Shown here: piece after piece, positions 1 through 15,100 of the stretch | How the letters are laid out: each line of letters starts with the position of its first letter | Position numbering within the stretch: position 1 is the first letter of the stretch | NCBI RefSeq assembly: GCF_008831285.2 | Contig: NC_045139.1 | Location: 33,701,706 to 33,765,705 of the forward strand | DNA: 64,000 bases | Source: Nymphaea colorata | Lineage: Eukaryota; Streptophyta; Magnoliopsida; Nymphaeales; Nymphaeaceae | Reading direction: 5' to 3' | Notes under the pieces: model-generated | The model's input: only the letters and a program-made list of their open reading frames with translations | Databases searched by the model: none | Told to the model about the DNA's origin: nothing | Position numbers and translations under genes: made by a program

Positions 1-91
1 AGGCGGAGGAAGAAGACGACGACGGGTAAGGACCGAATCATCGGAGAAGAAGGAGGGAGAAGAAGGAGGAGGAGGGGGGAGGAAGGTAGCC

Positions 92-2573
92 ATGGAGGCG
101 CTGCGGAAGCAATTGGACGTGCTGATGGGGGCCAATAGAAATGGTGATGTTAGGGAGGTGAATCGCAAGTATTATGACCGAGACGTTTGCCGCCTCTTCC
201 TCGTCGGCCTCTGCCCTCACGAGCTTTTCCAATTGACTGTACGCGCAACACCCTTCATGTCTCTTTTGTTCGGTTCAAAAGTTATACCGTTTTTTTGTTT
301 ATTTTCAATTTGAGGCGTTCCATCGGATGTGATGGGATTTTGTTAGGCTTTTTAGATTGATCTGGCTTATACTAGAACATAGTGGAAGCCTTGGTATATC
401 AAATCCAGTGTGGCCCTAGAAAGGATGAAATTTGGTTTGCGTTACTTGCGTCTTGCGGTCGTACTTGTAGATTGCATGTTTTTTTATTTCACGAGAATAT
501 GAAGCCCTGGGTAGGATAAAGGAAAATGTAATTGGAACGGTTGTATTAATCTGGAGGTCGACAAAAACTATGGGGTTAGTGGAGTTTGCGAATAAATTCT
601 GGGGCTTACCGATCAGACCTGGCTTGGTTATCAACGGTAGATATTGTTTCCAAGGAAGGTAATTTGTGGAGTGTTTCTTAGAAAGTGGTCCATCTTCTCG
701 GTGGTTTCGTCCCTCTTTTGTGCATGTACTGGCAAATCGAATGCTTTGGTTGCACGACCGACGTACTAGGTATGTGGAAATGGCAACAAGCTGCACGAAA
801 TCCAAAGAAAAATTAGCAAACATTATATTGAGTATATAGGATATTGAACCGTGTTGGTGGGATCTAATGTAAAAGAAGTGACCGGTTATCACTGTCACCG
901 AAAGATTGTGTCATGCCTTTTGGATGATCTTAGTCATTGTAAATATCGATGGCTGATGGAGAAGAATTGAGAATTCGGGAAATTTATGTGACATGTTCTG
1001 AATTTTTTGTGATCATACTCCGTGAATTGGTTCCTGCTGTACAAGAAAGTAATTTGTTTTTAGGTGGATTGCTGAAGCAACGTTGTTATCATGCGAAAGA
1101 AGATTTTTTTTTTCTCTTTTTTCTGTTGGTCCAGACAATGAAATAAACACGGGAAAGGGTGGCTGATTTTATTCTGTCATTATTTGGTGGTGCTTAACTC
1201 TTGTTCCTATTTTCTATTACCTCCACATTGGTAGGTTGTGAAACTCCCCAGAGGGAAACTTAGTTGGTTTCCCGCTCCATGAGACAGATTGGACCATGGC
1301 CTAGATATGCAGAGACTGCTTTCCGTTTCATACTCTTTGATAACAAGATCTAATTTCTTTTCTAGAGTTGAAAGAACATGGCAGCATAAGTTATTGCTGA
1401 ACATGTTATATAAAAATTGAAAATTTTGCTGTAGCTTTAATATATACCTAAAATGTTAGTAAACTTAATGTTGCATCAGTTTGTTCCTATTTTTTATTAC
1501 CATCTCGGCATCTCCACATTGGTAGGTTGTGAAACTTCACAGAGGGAAACTTAGTTCCTTTCTTGCTCCATGAGACAGATTGGACCATGGTCTAGATATT
1601 CAGAGGCCGCATTCCATTTCATGCTCTTTGATAACAAGATCTAATTTCTTTTCTAGAGTTGAAAGGACATAGCAGCATAAGATATTGCCGCACTTGTTAT
1701 AAAAATTGAAACTCTTGCTGTAGCTTTAATATATACCTAAAATGTTAGTAAACTTAGTGTTGCATCAGTTGCTTTGCATACACGGAATTGGGCGGTATTT
1801 GCTCGATGAACTAAGTGGGTAGATTGGTCTATTCTTATCTTTTAATTAAATGAACAAACACTAATGTTGGAGATTCATATTGGTCAGGCTCTTTGCAATG
1901 ATAAGCTGAAACATATGTATCCACCAGTACAATTTGATACCCTATTTTATATGTGCTGATCTTACCATCCAAGATTTGAGGTCCTATTTGTCTCATATAA
2001 TGGAAAATGAGACAAAATTTCCTTTTTTCATTCCACGAACCTACGAACATGGAGGGTGAAAAACTAAAACTGCAGGCAAGTGGGTATAACCAATAATGAG
2101 AAAAGAAGGAAGCAATGAGAAAATGTGTGCTTTCCTGTTGTATTTCAGTAGTTATTATTTTTGAATGACTACGTTACCTTATTGTTTTGTACATTTTTGG
2201 ATCTGATCCATTGTTCCCTTCAATCAATCGGTTGCGTAATTGCTTTACATTTAACTTCATTGGTTATTGGATCTTGCTGGTCCTAATATTTGGTCATTAA
2301 GGTTGATTTGTGTTATGGTTTGAAAACCTGATGACTTATTGCGTATATCCAAATCAAAGTGCCTTGACTCATGACTTGCAGGGTCAACTTGATGGCTTGA
2401 CTAGTTAGGACAACTTTGGTTTGTTTTATTTGGTTAGTTTTATAGTAAAATAATTTACATCTTTAGTACATTATATTAATACTTATGATATGTAATACAG
2501 TAAAAATTTTCTAGATATATGTCGTGAGCATTCAATGAGGGAGTGATAGAATTAGGCAGTAGAAGTCAAGATC

Positions 2574-2606
<33 letters not shown>

Positions 2607-2806
2607 ACTGTTGACTGTTGTGTTATACACATATCATCTACATGAATGATTCCACTGAATGAACCTACGGCTCAGCAGAATCATGTTTCTAACCTCATTA
2701 AAGCTTGGCCATTCATAACTTGGATGCTATGTCACATGGGTACGGGTGCCGGTATGAGTACGGGTACAACCATTTTCAAAAAAACTTGGGTGCTGAAGAA
2801 CGACCG

Positions 2807-2837
<31 letters not shown>

Positions 2838-5800
2838 ATCTATATATAAAATTAACTAGAAAGAAATAATTAGATAATATATATAAAAATAAAAAATATA
2901 TATCAGCATAAACAAATAAACAACATAGAAAATATATATCAGTGGCTCTTGCAGCAGTGTGTTTAAGAAGCCTATGAAAAACTCTAAACATATGGACAAC
3001 TGAGCAGCCCCCTAGAGTCCTAGACAATCAAATATGAACATCAGTCAAATTTTCACATCCGAAACATGGCTCAGCATTGTGGAACTGGAACCCAAGCATT
3101 AAATGCTGAACTGGAATGGCTCACTTACAGAAAATATAGGATTTAGGCACCGGTTACAGAAAATGTTGGAATAACTCGGCACTGTGGAGCATGGTTGCAT
3201 ATAAATGTAAAAGAGAAAGGGCAGACAATATGATTTTCAAAGAAGAAAAAGAAGATTATGAACGTTACAAACCAGTAGAAGAAGAAAAACAAAAATACTA
3301 GTAAGAACAACAAGAAAAAGAAAAAAGTTGATGCAGGAGGTCGCTTGGAGGTTGTTGGAAGTTGCCGGAGGTTGTTGGAGTTCTTCCTCAACAAACAATG
3401 GTGTAGAAGAGCAAAACAGAGCCCTTGCTGGAGTTTTGTCGAGGGCTTTGTGTTTTTCAAAAGAAACAAAGGGAAAAAAAACTTTAATTTTTAGACGAAA
3501 ACGGACTCAGTCAATATTGACCGAGTCTGTTTTTGGATGGTCACGACCTGGGTATGTTGACCGTACCTGGTACGTGTTGATCCGTACCTGGGCCATGTCC
3601 AACGGCATACCTGTACCTGCGTAGCACCCGACCTGTACAGGTACTCCACCAAGATTAATGTACCCATGTTACATAGCTTGGATGATTTGTTGGGGTCATT
3701 GCATTACTTGACTGAATCTTGTAATGTCCTAATTATTCATTTTTTAACCAAGATGGTGATTAGTGCTGATCAAAGTCATCCAAGTGAACCAATTTAGTTT
3801 TCAGATTCTGGGATGCTATGTCTCTTGATGCCATTTAACTTGATGGTTTACTTTCCTTTTTCATATTTATTTGAGGCTAGTGAACAAGATTAACCTCTTA
3901 TTTCTTAATAATATTTTGGAAGGAAAATGCCTGATTAACGAAAATTGATTAATTTATGTAATTAAATCGAATGGTGCCAGAGTAATCAAATAGTGAAAAA
4001 AACTATTGAAGACAGTTGAAATAATTTCTTGATTTAGTGGTGGCACGCTGACTCATATGATTTCATTTATATGTGCATAAACTTTTTCTATTTTTATTTT
4101 TTTAATAATGTTAGTTGATGACTGATGTGTATTAGTTTTTTGTTGTATTATTTGGAATTTTTATGTTTATCTTTATGCCCTTGCCTTTTTAAGATCCTTG
4201 TTGTTTTTCCCCATATTCAGCTGGTTTCCATTGTTTTCCTTCTTCATACTATTTTTGTTTTCCAGTCCATCTGAGCCCTTCCTCCTGGGCTTCATTTGGA
4301 TTTTGGTAGTTGTAAGAGTCAATTGTTTGGTCTTGGGCTTGATTGAACACCCTTTCTCATATTTTTCTGTGCCTTTGTGCTGATGGAGGTCATCTTTTGT
4401 TTGTGTAATATTTGTTAATCTTGGATTGTTTTGTTCGTGTTCCTCTGGCTAACATTTGTTAAGCATTATCTTTGTTGCAGAAAATGGATTTAGGCCCTTG
4501 TCCAAAGGTGCATTCTTTGCAGTTAAGGAAAGAGTATCCTTACTATGTTCTTTCTGTAACTTGTGTTTATGATTGTTACTGCACCAAAAGTTCCTTAGCT
4601 AGTTCTGCTTCTTTACATGATTGCTAGGTATCATAAATATCGGTAGTGCACATTGCGACTATAGTCACGTGTTGTCTGAATGTGCACAATATGTCACGTG
4701 GATGCAGATGTGGTATGAGACACAACAAAGATACTTTTTGTGTGATGTTTCTTTAAAATTAAGATATGTTCTCTAGTAGAATATGTTTAGCTCATGTTAT
4801 ATATCATTTCTTAATTCATAGATTATTATTATTTTAATGAGGGTAACCTTCACAAAAAGAAAAATGATGAATGGTTTATGTGTCCTGTGATTTACTTTCC
4901 GTAATGTGCATATTGTTATTGTTCTGTTGCTGCTGATTGTTAAAAACCTAAATCTGAAATTTATGGTTGTGATACAACTTTCTTGTGCTGAGAATACCAT
5001 TTGTATTTTGTTAATATTAATGAGGTAGGACTCTTTATTGGAGTCTTATTTTGTAAGTCCTTGGAGTGATAATGGTGCTGCACTTTACCAGGGTCTTTGA
5101 CCTTCAAGGTCAATCCTGGGCCACCTAAGTCACATGTGGGATTACAGGTTCAGAGTCTTCAGACACAGTAATTTTAAAAAATGTGGGTATTGAGTACGGC
5201 ATGGTATATTTATGAAATCCACAAAAATTAAAATTAAAGCAAAACAGTTCATAAGTTGATATGATCAAGTTCAAACAATTTCAATTTAAATGTAATTTGT
5301 TTAAAAACAGAATTTATTTACCTAATTCTAGTTTGCTGCAAAGTTTATAGTTGCATCATGTCCTCAAACTCATCCAAGCACCACCTACAAATATGATTAA
5401 ACTAGTTTAAAAATATTGACACTAAAATAATTTAACCTAAAAAATGATATTAATTAATGACAACATGAATGGAAATATTGAACAATAATAACATTAAAAA
5501 ACTTAACTGAACACTAAATAACAACAAAACTAACAAATGCAACGACTATTATTACTAATGCATAAACCAAGAACACCTAAAAACGAACCTTCTACATGCT
5601 AAAAAGGAAGTCTGCCAGAGGAAACAGCCATGGCAATTTTAATCTGGTAAGTTGAATGGCAGAGTGCTTCCAGCGTGAAGCTACACTTGGTCACGGCAGG
5701 TTGCTGCAGTTTGGATTCTTTAATGCCGATGAACTGATTACCCACAAAAAAGTGATTTCCCCTAGGAGGCCCTACAAAAAAATATAAATTGTGTAATTCT

Positions 5801-8800
5801 CCCAGGGATTTGCCGTGAAATAAATGGCACTTAAGAATATTTTCACAGATTGTCTGAAACATACCTTGTAAAAGGTTTCATTTAGGCAGCGAGTACCTAC
5901 AGATTTGTATAAGAGGATCTTTCCGGTAGGATGGCTGGGGAAATGTGAACTTTCTAGTTACTTCTTCATATCCTTCTCCTGCTTGCGGGCTTCTGGATGG
6001 AGCACCACAAAACTGCCTGTCTGAAATTCTTTGAGGACCAAGGCAACATTATGTCATTGAGCAATTTGATCAAGCTGGGGACTGAGATTGTCACTGTTGG
6101 CCTCAACCATATCGCTCATGACAACCAGCAATGGAAAAGAGAGAGACGTGCTAGAAGTAAAAAGGATGGAGGAGTTTTTGACAAACAAAGGAGTGGCAAT
6201 CAGTTGACTTCGAAAGTTACAGACTTTCAGTCAACACTTTTAACTGAAAGAGTTAAAAGTATTGGATCAGGTTTGATCCAGACCAGATCCCCAGCATATG
6301 GCTAACCATGTCTAAAAAATGGTGTATCAACAAGGCACGCCAGCCAGTTTTCCATACCCATGTTACATAGAGAGCCACTTCGAGGCAGCTTCTTGACCAT
6401 AACAACACAGTATTAAGTGGTTGGGCAAAGCACTAGCAAGAAGCTTCTTTTGAGATTGTTTTCCCAGGCTATTGTCCTTCCATAGGTAGTAGGATCAGTC
6501 TTTGTTTCCATGCCTCTAGTCCTTCTATGCAGCCAAATCATGCCCTATGAGCAACGTGGATGGTGGCCCACTGATTGTACATTATTAATATGCAATGCTA
6601 AGACCATACGGCTCAAATCACAAGCCTTTAGATTCAGTCTGTCAAGTCTGTATCCATGTGAAGCATTTCCTGAGTTAAAAAAAATGTGTAATTTCAAATG
6701 GGCACCATTCGTATGGTCATCTGAATATTCTTAGTTTGATCTTTACTGTGAAGCTCACCTTTTCTTTTTTTGTGGATACGTGGTTCCTAGTTCCTACTAT
6801 TCCCCAGGCCCTGATGCATTTCTCAAAAGTGTGTGTTCGTTCCTTCACAGGGAAGTTGTATGACATAGTTTATCTAGTCACACATGTTTTGAGGATTTTA
6901 CCCCTTTGAAAAATGAAAAAAATCCTTAGCAAGTTTTTCCAGGTATGAGGAAGCTAGGAAGAAGGGTGTTGATAATTATGAAAGAGATCTAGAAGATGTA
7001 ATTGAGAGGCTTATCCTTGAGTGTGATAGGAAAATTTCAAGGGCGCTTAAGCGTCTTGAAGATGATGATGCAAAGGCTGCAATAGCAATATCTGTCTCTG
7101 ACGTCACTCAGGTAATGGTGAATTTGTTTTCAGCATTGTTCTTGATTGTTTCTTGCTACCAACAAACTAAACTTCTTGGCGAAATTTGCAGACGCCTGAG
7201 GTGCTCGAGCTGTCAAAGCAGATTAAGGAAAAGCTGAAAGAAGCTGATGCTTTTGGTAATCCATAATCATATGCCTGCGTATTGAAAGATCATTCCGTTC
7301 ATGGCTGTGGTCTAGGAATAATTTGGTATCATTATTTGCTTAAAGTGAGGGCCATCCTATAATTTACTATTTAACCTTGGGATGGTACTTCGTCATGACA
7401 ATGGGGATGTTACTTTTTCATTTTGCTTTTATGGAAGTTATTTTCTTTTGGGGGAAAAGGGGGGGGGAGTTGAGCACAACTCTGGTTGTTTTGCCTCAAT
7501 TACTACAGTCTTGGATATCCTCCAATAACTTTTGTTTTGGCAATAGGAAAAGAGTGCCATTTCTTGCTGCCTGGGTATTTCTCAGCCTTTGCACTTTAGC
7601 AGATAATGATTCTCAATGATTCTGGTGCAGCTCATTTGTTTAGCACATGATTCCACCTACAAATGGTTTTTGTATTTAAAAATGGTCATTGAAGTTAAAA
7701 TGCTTGGGTCTTTGCGTATTTTATAAACACATGGATAGAAACATAGATATTCATCGTGCACTGAACAAGTATACCAGAGTGAAAAAACCTATTGTCAAAT
7801 TGCCTGGTTTCTCCTGTGATTGGACTCAAGAAGGCAGATGTAGTTTTTTTTTGTGATCGCCATAATTTTATGTTCTTTAATGTAAAGGAAACTATGAGAT
7901 GTATTTATGCATCCATGCAATCTCAATCTGCTAATGTATTTGTTGTTAATTATTTATGTGATACATGTGTTGGTTCAAATTAATTTTTATTAAAAAAAAC
8001 ATGATTTTTTCACTATAAAATTTTGGTTTCATAAGAGCCGCTGAAACTCTCATTGCTTTTAGGTCACATTTAAACCTGGATAATGGCCGGCTTAACATAT
8101 GTTTCCTACTAGATCAGTCGGAAGATCACAATACAAAAGTTTCATTACTCCAAAAAACACAGAGTCATGTATTTTTATTTTTTTTGTTTCTAAAAGTATT
8201 TTTGTATGTATGTACATATGCGTGCATGCTTGTGTGTGTGTGTGGTGTGTGCGTGCATGACAGAGAGAGAAAAGAAGCTTTTCGTAGTTGGAATTTTGAT
8301 AAGGACAAGGAGAGGCTGGAGGCAATCATTATTCATGAGTTCATGTATTCATAGTTTAAATTTTGGCTTCCATTGTCTGCAAACTTTATAGTTCATGGTC
8401 ATCCTTGGCTTCATTTATTTTGAATTCTTTTGGAAAATCTCGTGTTGTGAAACTTTTCTTCTTTCCTTAACAGATTTGGAAGGGAAAACTGACAGTAAGA
8501 TAAGAGCTTTGGAAGTAGTGGAAGAGCTCAGAACCAAAAGAGCTGACAAGCAGGTCTATCTTCTTTTTTGATTTTTTTTTTTTGATGCTTTTAGTTATTC
8601 AGCTGGATCGACTATCCTTTCCTTGAAGCACAAATTCTTCACCATATCAGTGTTTCATGATTGGGAAAATTCATTTTTTACGTCATTTTGTGCTGCAGTC
8701 TATGCTTTTATTGGATGCCTTTAATAAAGACAGAGCCTCACTACCACAGCCTCTTGCAAATCCTCCAAGTCTTGCCCCATTGCCTATACCTCCTCCAGAT

Positions 8801-11800
8801 GCTCGTACTCAAGAAATGATAAATGAGAAGCTGAAGAAGGCAGAGGATCTTGGTGAGTGCATGATATATGGCATAGTGGCAGCTCTGTTTAGCTATGTCC
8901 TTGAGAGAGGTTCTTAGAGTCAGTTTGGGATGGTAATGACTGTCAGAGTTCCACATTAGTTTTCCTTACAAATTATTTCCACTGGATAGTATGTTAGATC
9001 AACTGTGATTTTGAAAAGAATGACTACCTTATGAGGGGTGCACTGTACGTGCTGGTTGTCACATCGACCAGAACTATTTGTAGGATGCGTTATCTTAATG
9101 GATATGATTGCTGGTTTTTAATGACTTGTTTTGTGTTACACAGGTGAGCAAGGAATGGTGGATGAGGCACAAAAAGCGTTGGAAGAGGCTGAGGCTCTGA
9201 AGAAGGTTTCTTTCTGTTTCAGATGTCACTGGCTTACAATATTGTTCTGAATCTGCTCTCTGCCCGCTTTTTACCACACACGCACATGCATGTAGACATG
9301 TATGTATGTGCACACAAAATTTCTGCTGCACACATTTTTCATGATGTGGACTTGGTTTATTGGATTTGACGGCATCAGATAATAGGTTGTCTGTTTTAGG
9401 ACAAGTATTTCAGAGGTCGCTATCTCATGGTTTACTCTAGTGAGTGATCGGTTGTTTTTAGTTAAACTTTAGAGGCTTACCTTTGAGGCTCCTGTTATGC
9501 TTGGGATCTAATTCTGACTTCTTGGCTAGCTATGTCACATGGGCACATCACCTACACTGCACACTGTCTTACACCTCAAAGAAGGTTGTGACTGCGGGTG
9601 TTCCTTGGGTGCGGTAACAGTGAGAAGGAGGAAGAGAACCTAAAGGGGAGGTGGTGGGAGAAGAAGATGAAGAAGCAGAAGAAGTAGAAGCTTACCTAAG
9701 GGGAGGTGGCTGCAGTGCAGGGTCATAGTTACTGGGGGAGGGAAGAGAGAAAGAGTTACTTATAGGGGCATTACAGTCTCTTTTTTTTTGGGAACAATCA
9801 GTCCTTCCTTTTTTTTTAGTAATTTGCAATGAATTTCTAAAATATTCTCTTTTTTTGATAATTAATGAAGACTTTATGTCTTATACTATGTATGGAACCT
9901 TCTCCTTTTTGATAAATTACAAAGATGTTTGACTATTTATAGAAGCTTCCTTTGTAACTCGCAGAAAATTTTCTTTTACCATTGAAAAAAGCTTAGGGGG
10001 ACTTCCTTTGCCACAACCACACCTAAGGCTGCAGTGCAGGGTCATAGTTACTGGGGGAGGGGAGAGAGAAAGAAATACTTATAGGGGCATTACAGTCTCT
10101 TTTTTTTGGGGGAACAATCAGTCCTTCCTTTTTTTTTTGGTTTTGCAATGAATTTCTAAAAATATTCTCTTTTTTGATAATTAATGAAGACTTTATGTCT
10201 TATACTATGTATGGAACCTTCTCCTTTTTGATAAGTTACAAAGATGTTTGACTATTTATAGAAACTTCCTTTGTAACTTGCAGAAGATTTTCTTTTACCA
10301 TTGAAAAAAGCTTAGAGGGACTTCCTTTGCTACAACCACACCTAATTGTTTTAGAAAATGTTGCATCTGCACCTACACTAGCACCTGCACCTACACTAGC
10401 ACCTGCACCTTCCACTTTGACATAGTTGGCCTGAGATCATTGATTGGCAAGCTAACATGGCACATAGTTTTTTAGTGCCAAAATGTGGAAAACTAGATTG
10501 GTTTTTGCTAGCATCAAATAAAATAATATCAAGCAAAAACTAGGATGAGCAAATGGTGAAGAGTGGTTACTGTGCAAGAACTTAGTTGTCAAAATCAGAA
10601 GTTGGTCAAGATTCTAAAATGTTAGTTGTACTACTAAGTTTGATCCGGTCTAAGATTCTAAATCAATCGACTCAAATAAATTAATAAGGAGGGAAGCAGA
10701 CCTAAAATTTACAGGTGTAGAGCTTACTTTTTAGAGCATAGAAGTATGTACACTATAGTGATGTTCATGTTTTAGAAAGAGAATGGGAATAGACATGATA
10801 GGAAATATTTGCATATTAACAAAAAAAAAATGAAAAAAATCTGATGCCTTGAAAAAACGTGAAAATAAGTTTCACATTTTTTTCGTTTTTCTCTGTTTTA
10901 ATGTTAATATCATCATTAATTAAAATAAGCTTAAATTAAATTATTTATCATCATTTTGATCGTTATTAGAATATTGTTTTTATCACACTATTTGTTTTTT
11001 TTTTGTCTTCTTTTCAGTTTTTCATTTATTTTATTTTTACCCGAAATTTGGATGTTCTTATTTTTGAAAAATTTGACAATATTTTCCCTAGGAAAACAAA
11101 TTTTCCAGAAAATACCTGAGAAAAATCTCACTGTTAGATCCGGGAACAATATTTGTGGCTGTGATATATACACATGTGCACGTATATGCATGTACGTATA
11201 TCTGTGTGTGTGTGTTGAAGAACATATACACACATAGGAAAGTCATATTTGATATATGAGAATGGCTTTTTTCTTGTAGAAGGTCTACTGCAATGATTAG
11301 ACAGACCAAGTCCGCTAACTAGTCCCTCAAATGGGTCCTCCTGACTTGGAGGCAGGGAGTAGATGGCTGGTGCCTAGCCTGTCTGGGTGACTAATTGCTA
11401 GTTTGGCACTTATAGTTGTTACACCATTACAATGATATCCAAGGACCACCTCTTTATTCGTATTAATGGACCACAGATAAAGGAGTGAGGGAAGCCTAAA
11501 ATCCATGATGATCTAGCTACACAGCCAGGCAGTAGCATCAGTGGTAACTAATCCAATAGTAAAACTGTTACAACATTTGAGTAAAAGTTTAGAACCGATT
11601 GATCACACTTTAAAATAATGAGTTCTGTTACACCTTTAAAAGTCAGGATGACAATAATCTCACCGCAGAAAAGAGAATCAGGGAGTGTGTGATCTTTTGA
11701 AGTGAAGATGAAAATTGGCAGCTGTGCTAAGTGGAATGTACATGGTGCACTAATGAGCTGGGTGATCATCCAGAAGGAAAACCCGTGCAGTAAGAGAAGC

Positions 11801-12041
11801 ACAAGGATGGAGAGTTGGGACAGAACTCTATTGTGCTTGGCTGCTTGTAAACTAAGGAAAGGAGACCCTAGTATATACTATTATGACTAAGCATTTTTTA
11901 TCTGGATGATCATACAGTTAATGCATGGTAATGAAAAAAATAAATATTGATAGTCCACCTAAAGACAACTTCCCTGTATGTTTCAGAAAATGATATGCAA
12001 CAAATGGATGGCGACAAAAATTCATTTCATGCATTTCATAG

Positions 12042-12102
<61 letters not shown>

Positions 12103-15100
12103 AGAGAGAGAAGGCTTCTCTTGTATATATCTGCATATGCTTATATTGGAAAAGGAAGTTTTCTCTCTGATTTGAAAAGCTAGTCGTCCAAGTGTTCTGC
12201 CACAAGCATGTAATGACATAGCTTGCTGAGCTCATTTTACTCTTGAATTTGCTGCATCTGACCAACCATTAAGAGAAATCTTGTCCACCAAATTCATGGA
12301 AATAACATAATATTTCAGTTGTTTCATAAACATGAATAAATACACGTGTTTGTTGCACTTGTCTGACTTTTAAGAATGTAATTGAATAAAGTGAATAAAT
12401 GGTGGTCCTCAATTGTCTATTATGTCTATTGTTATGTCCGCAACAGTACTGTTTTTCTTGCCGCTTACTATTTTTCCTCTTCAGCTGGGTGCAAGGCAAG
12501 AGCCTGTACTTGACACATCAAATACAAAATACACTGCTGCTGATGTTCGCATTGTAAGCTCTCACTCTCCTCCTACATTTGATCAACTAGTGTCTTGCTT
12601 CTGTGCTTTGGTACACTTGGTGTGGGGTTAGAATAAAAGGTGGAAAATGAAAAAGTTATCTTGCTTCATGGGTTTGTGAACTTAATTTTGTTACCACTTG
12701 GTTCCTTACTAGTGGTTTCTGTTAAATATATTAGGCTCACCCTAAGATGAAGATGGTATCTATTTTTTTGAATCTAACATGACATAAATCCATGAAATTG
12801 CATGGATAATAAATTAAAGTTCAACAGTTATGTGACAGATAATTTGTTAAGATCATCAGGAAATTACTGGTTAAAATTAAAAAGATTGACAACCAAGCTG
12901 ATTGGAAAGGTCATACTTCATGATATGAAACACATTTGGTCTATGGAAGGATTGCATGCTGCTGAGTGCATAGAAAAATATGAAGCATATGCTAATGTTT
13001 CTTAGTATAGCACTTAAATATAACTATTTTGGGACTACAGAGATTTTTATGCAGATGTCCAACACTAGCTGAATTTGGTGGATTTGGGAATTTATTTTGT
13101 TACAAGTTTGGTGCATTTAGTTAGTGGTGATTGACTGATTTCTGTCAAATGTTGTTAAATATGTGGTGTTCACCCTAAGACGAAGATGGTAAATTCCTTG
13201 CTTAGAAAAGTAAAGAATAGTAATTGGAATTGGGTGATGGATAACACAGGAAATTATTTGTAAAATAATTAACAATCAAGCCGATAGGAAAGATTCACAG
13301 TTGGCAATGCATCAGACACATTCAGATTAGAGAGGAATCACATACAACTGAGTTCACCCAAAGGCATATTTGTTAACTATACGCTAAAGTTTTTTAGGTA
13401 TAGCGTTGTTTGGATTTGATGACTGCCAGAAATTTTCATACAGATCCCCAACACTTTCTTTTCAGATCTATAACTTGCATCCTCATATGTGAGATCCAAT
13501 CACTAAAGTTGGAAATAGATTTACCTTTTCTTTTGTGATAATCCTTCTTCATCGAATTTTCATCTTCAATCTCTGTGTGTTTTATACTTTGGGTTTTAAG
13601 CTGTTGGAAGCAAGTGTTCTTACATGGAGATGCATCATTTTATGGATTTATCTTCAAGCTGGCAACTGAATGTAGATATCCCATAAGTTACACGTCCATG
13701 AAACGACACTTTACTTAGCAGGTGCAACGTCCAGAACTTTAAAATGGGAATTCTGTCTGAAGACGTTAGGACTGAATTCGTCAAGTGGTCAACCACTGAA
13801 GCAAACCTCATAAACCTTTAAGCCAGAAGTAAGTGCTTTAGGCCAACAGAAGCTTGTTCAAATTTGGGGAAATTTTCAAAACACCCCTAAAGAATCGGCA
13901 ACCAAATTGAGGCAAGCATGGTGTGGCAAAACAATTTTGTCGATTTGTTCTTTAGTGATCTTTTGATGCATTTCATATACCCGGCCAAGGTAATGATAGT
14001 GTTAGGTTCATCTTTTATGATGAAATTAGTATAACTCTTCAACTTATGCTCTGATTGAACATGAAACCATTTGATTCATGCTGTTTGCATAAGGAAATAT
14101 AAACATCAAAGAATGTCCTGTCCGTGTATGATAAAAACCAATGGCTGAATGGAATCAGCAAAAATGAGGTGCTGTTTATAGGTAATTGATGAATTAGGAT
14201 CTCTTGCAAACTACTCAAAATATTACTCATTGTTATGCTTTTTTGCAGTCTGTTGTTTGATCTGGATTTGTTCATGTTATTGATTTTGGACTTCATTTTG
14301 CAGACTGATCAGAAGTTACGTGTCTGTGACATATGTGGAGCATTTTTGAGTGTTTATGACAGGTGAGGTTCTAATTCATGCCCTTTTACAAACTGTGCTT
14401 GTGTTTAAATTTTTAGAGGGCATCGGAAAGTAGTAGTTTTTGGATGCTTCAAGTTCTTCAGCTTTTGACCAGGCGCGTTATACCTCCTTGTTACCAGCAG
14501 GCTTTTGGGCCCAGTTTTACGGGGAAAACTTTTGCAGCTTCAGAATGTGCGTGTTTTCCATTTTATGCTTATGGATTATGATTATTGAAACTTATGGGGT
14601 CAATGAGCACTTTTGCATGCATGAGAAGCTTTATGAATACATGAATTATATAGTGATGTTTTGCTTGTTTGGTTTTGTTGCTGTTCTTAGTGATCGTCGT
14701 TTGGCTGATCATTTTGGTGGAAAGCTTCATCTTGGGTACATGCAAATCCGGGAGAAGTTAGCGGAACTTAAAGTAAGATTCTTTATGGTATTTATTTGTT
14801 GACTCTCTCTCTCCCTCTCCCTCTCTATACATATATACATGCAAATCCGTGTTCCCTGTTAACAGTTGCAGACATGTTTTATGATATCATGTTTTATATT
14901 TTTGTTTAATTTGTTTTCCTCTTGATGCTGGGTACACTGTTCACTGTTGTCATTTTATTCTTTAAATTTTTAAGATAGTGCGTAGGGTTGTTTATTTAAT
15001 TGTTAGTGTAATTTTTGCTGCCCTTTCTGAATGATTCCAGTTGCTTCTGAACTCTAATATGGAGTTGATGAACTTTATTTTCCAATATTAGTTTATCCCA

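Larger units (their letters stand above)
4534..6942 (+). other. U12-type (minor spliceosome) intron candidate, LUC7 intron 2
   Basis: The donor after exon 2 reads GTATCCTTAC, matching the first eight bases of the U12 consensus RTATCCTTT. Upstream of the acceptor, TCCTTAGC at 6923-6930 is one base from the U12 branch consensus TCCTTRAC; its A at 6928 is 14 nt before the terminal G, inside the usual narrow window. The intron is phase 2 and splits a Glu codon (GA|G), and the join restores the conserved LUC7 sequence RKEYEEA. Other introns of this gene start with ordinary U2-type donors such as GTAAGA or GTGAGT. Minor-spliceosome use is inferred from sequence alone. Confidence 0.72.

Noticed and set aside
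8463..8473. TTCCTTAAC, a perfect U12 branch consensus, just before LUC7 exon 5
   Set aside because: The branch A would be only 3-4 nt from the AG, too close to function, and the paired donor GTAATC is not U12-like. Treated as chance.
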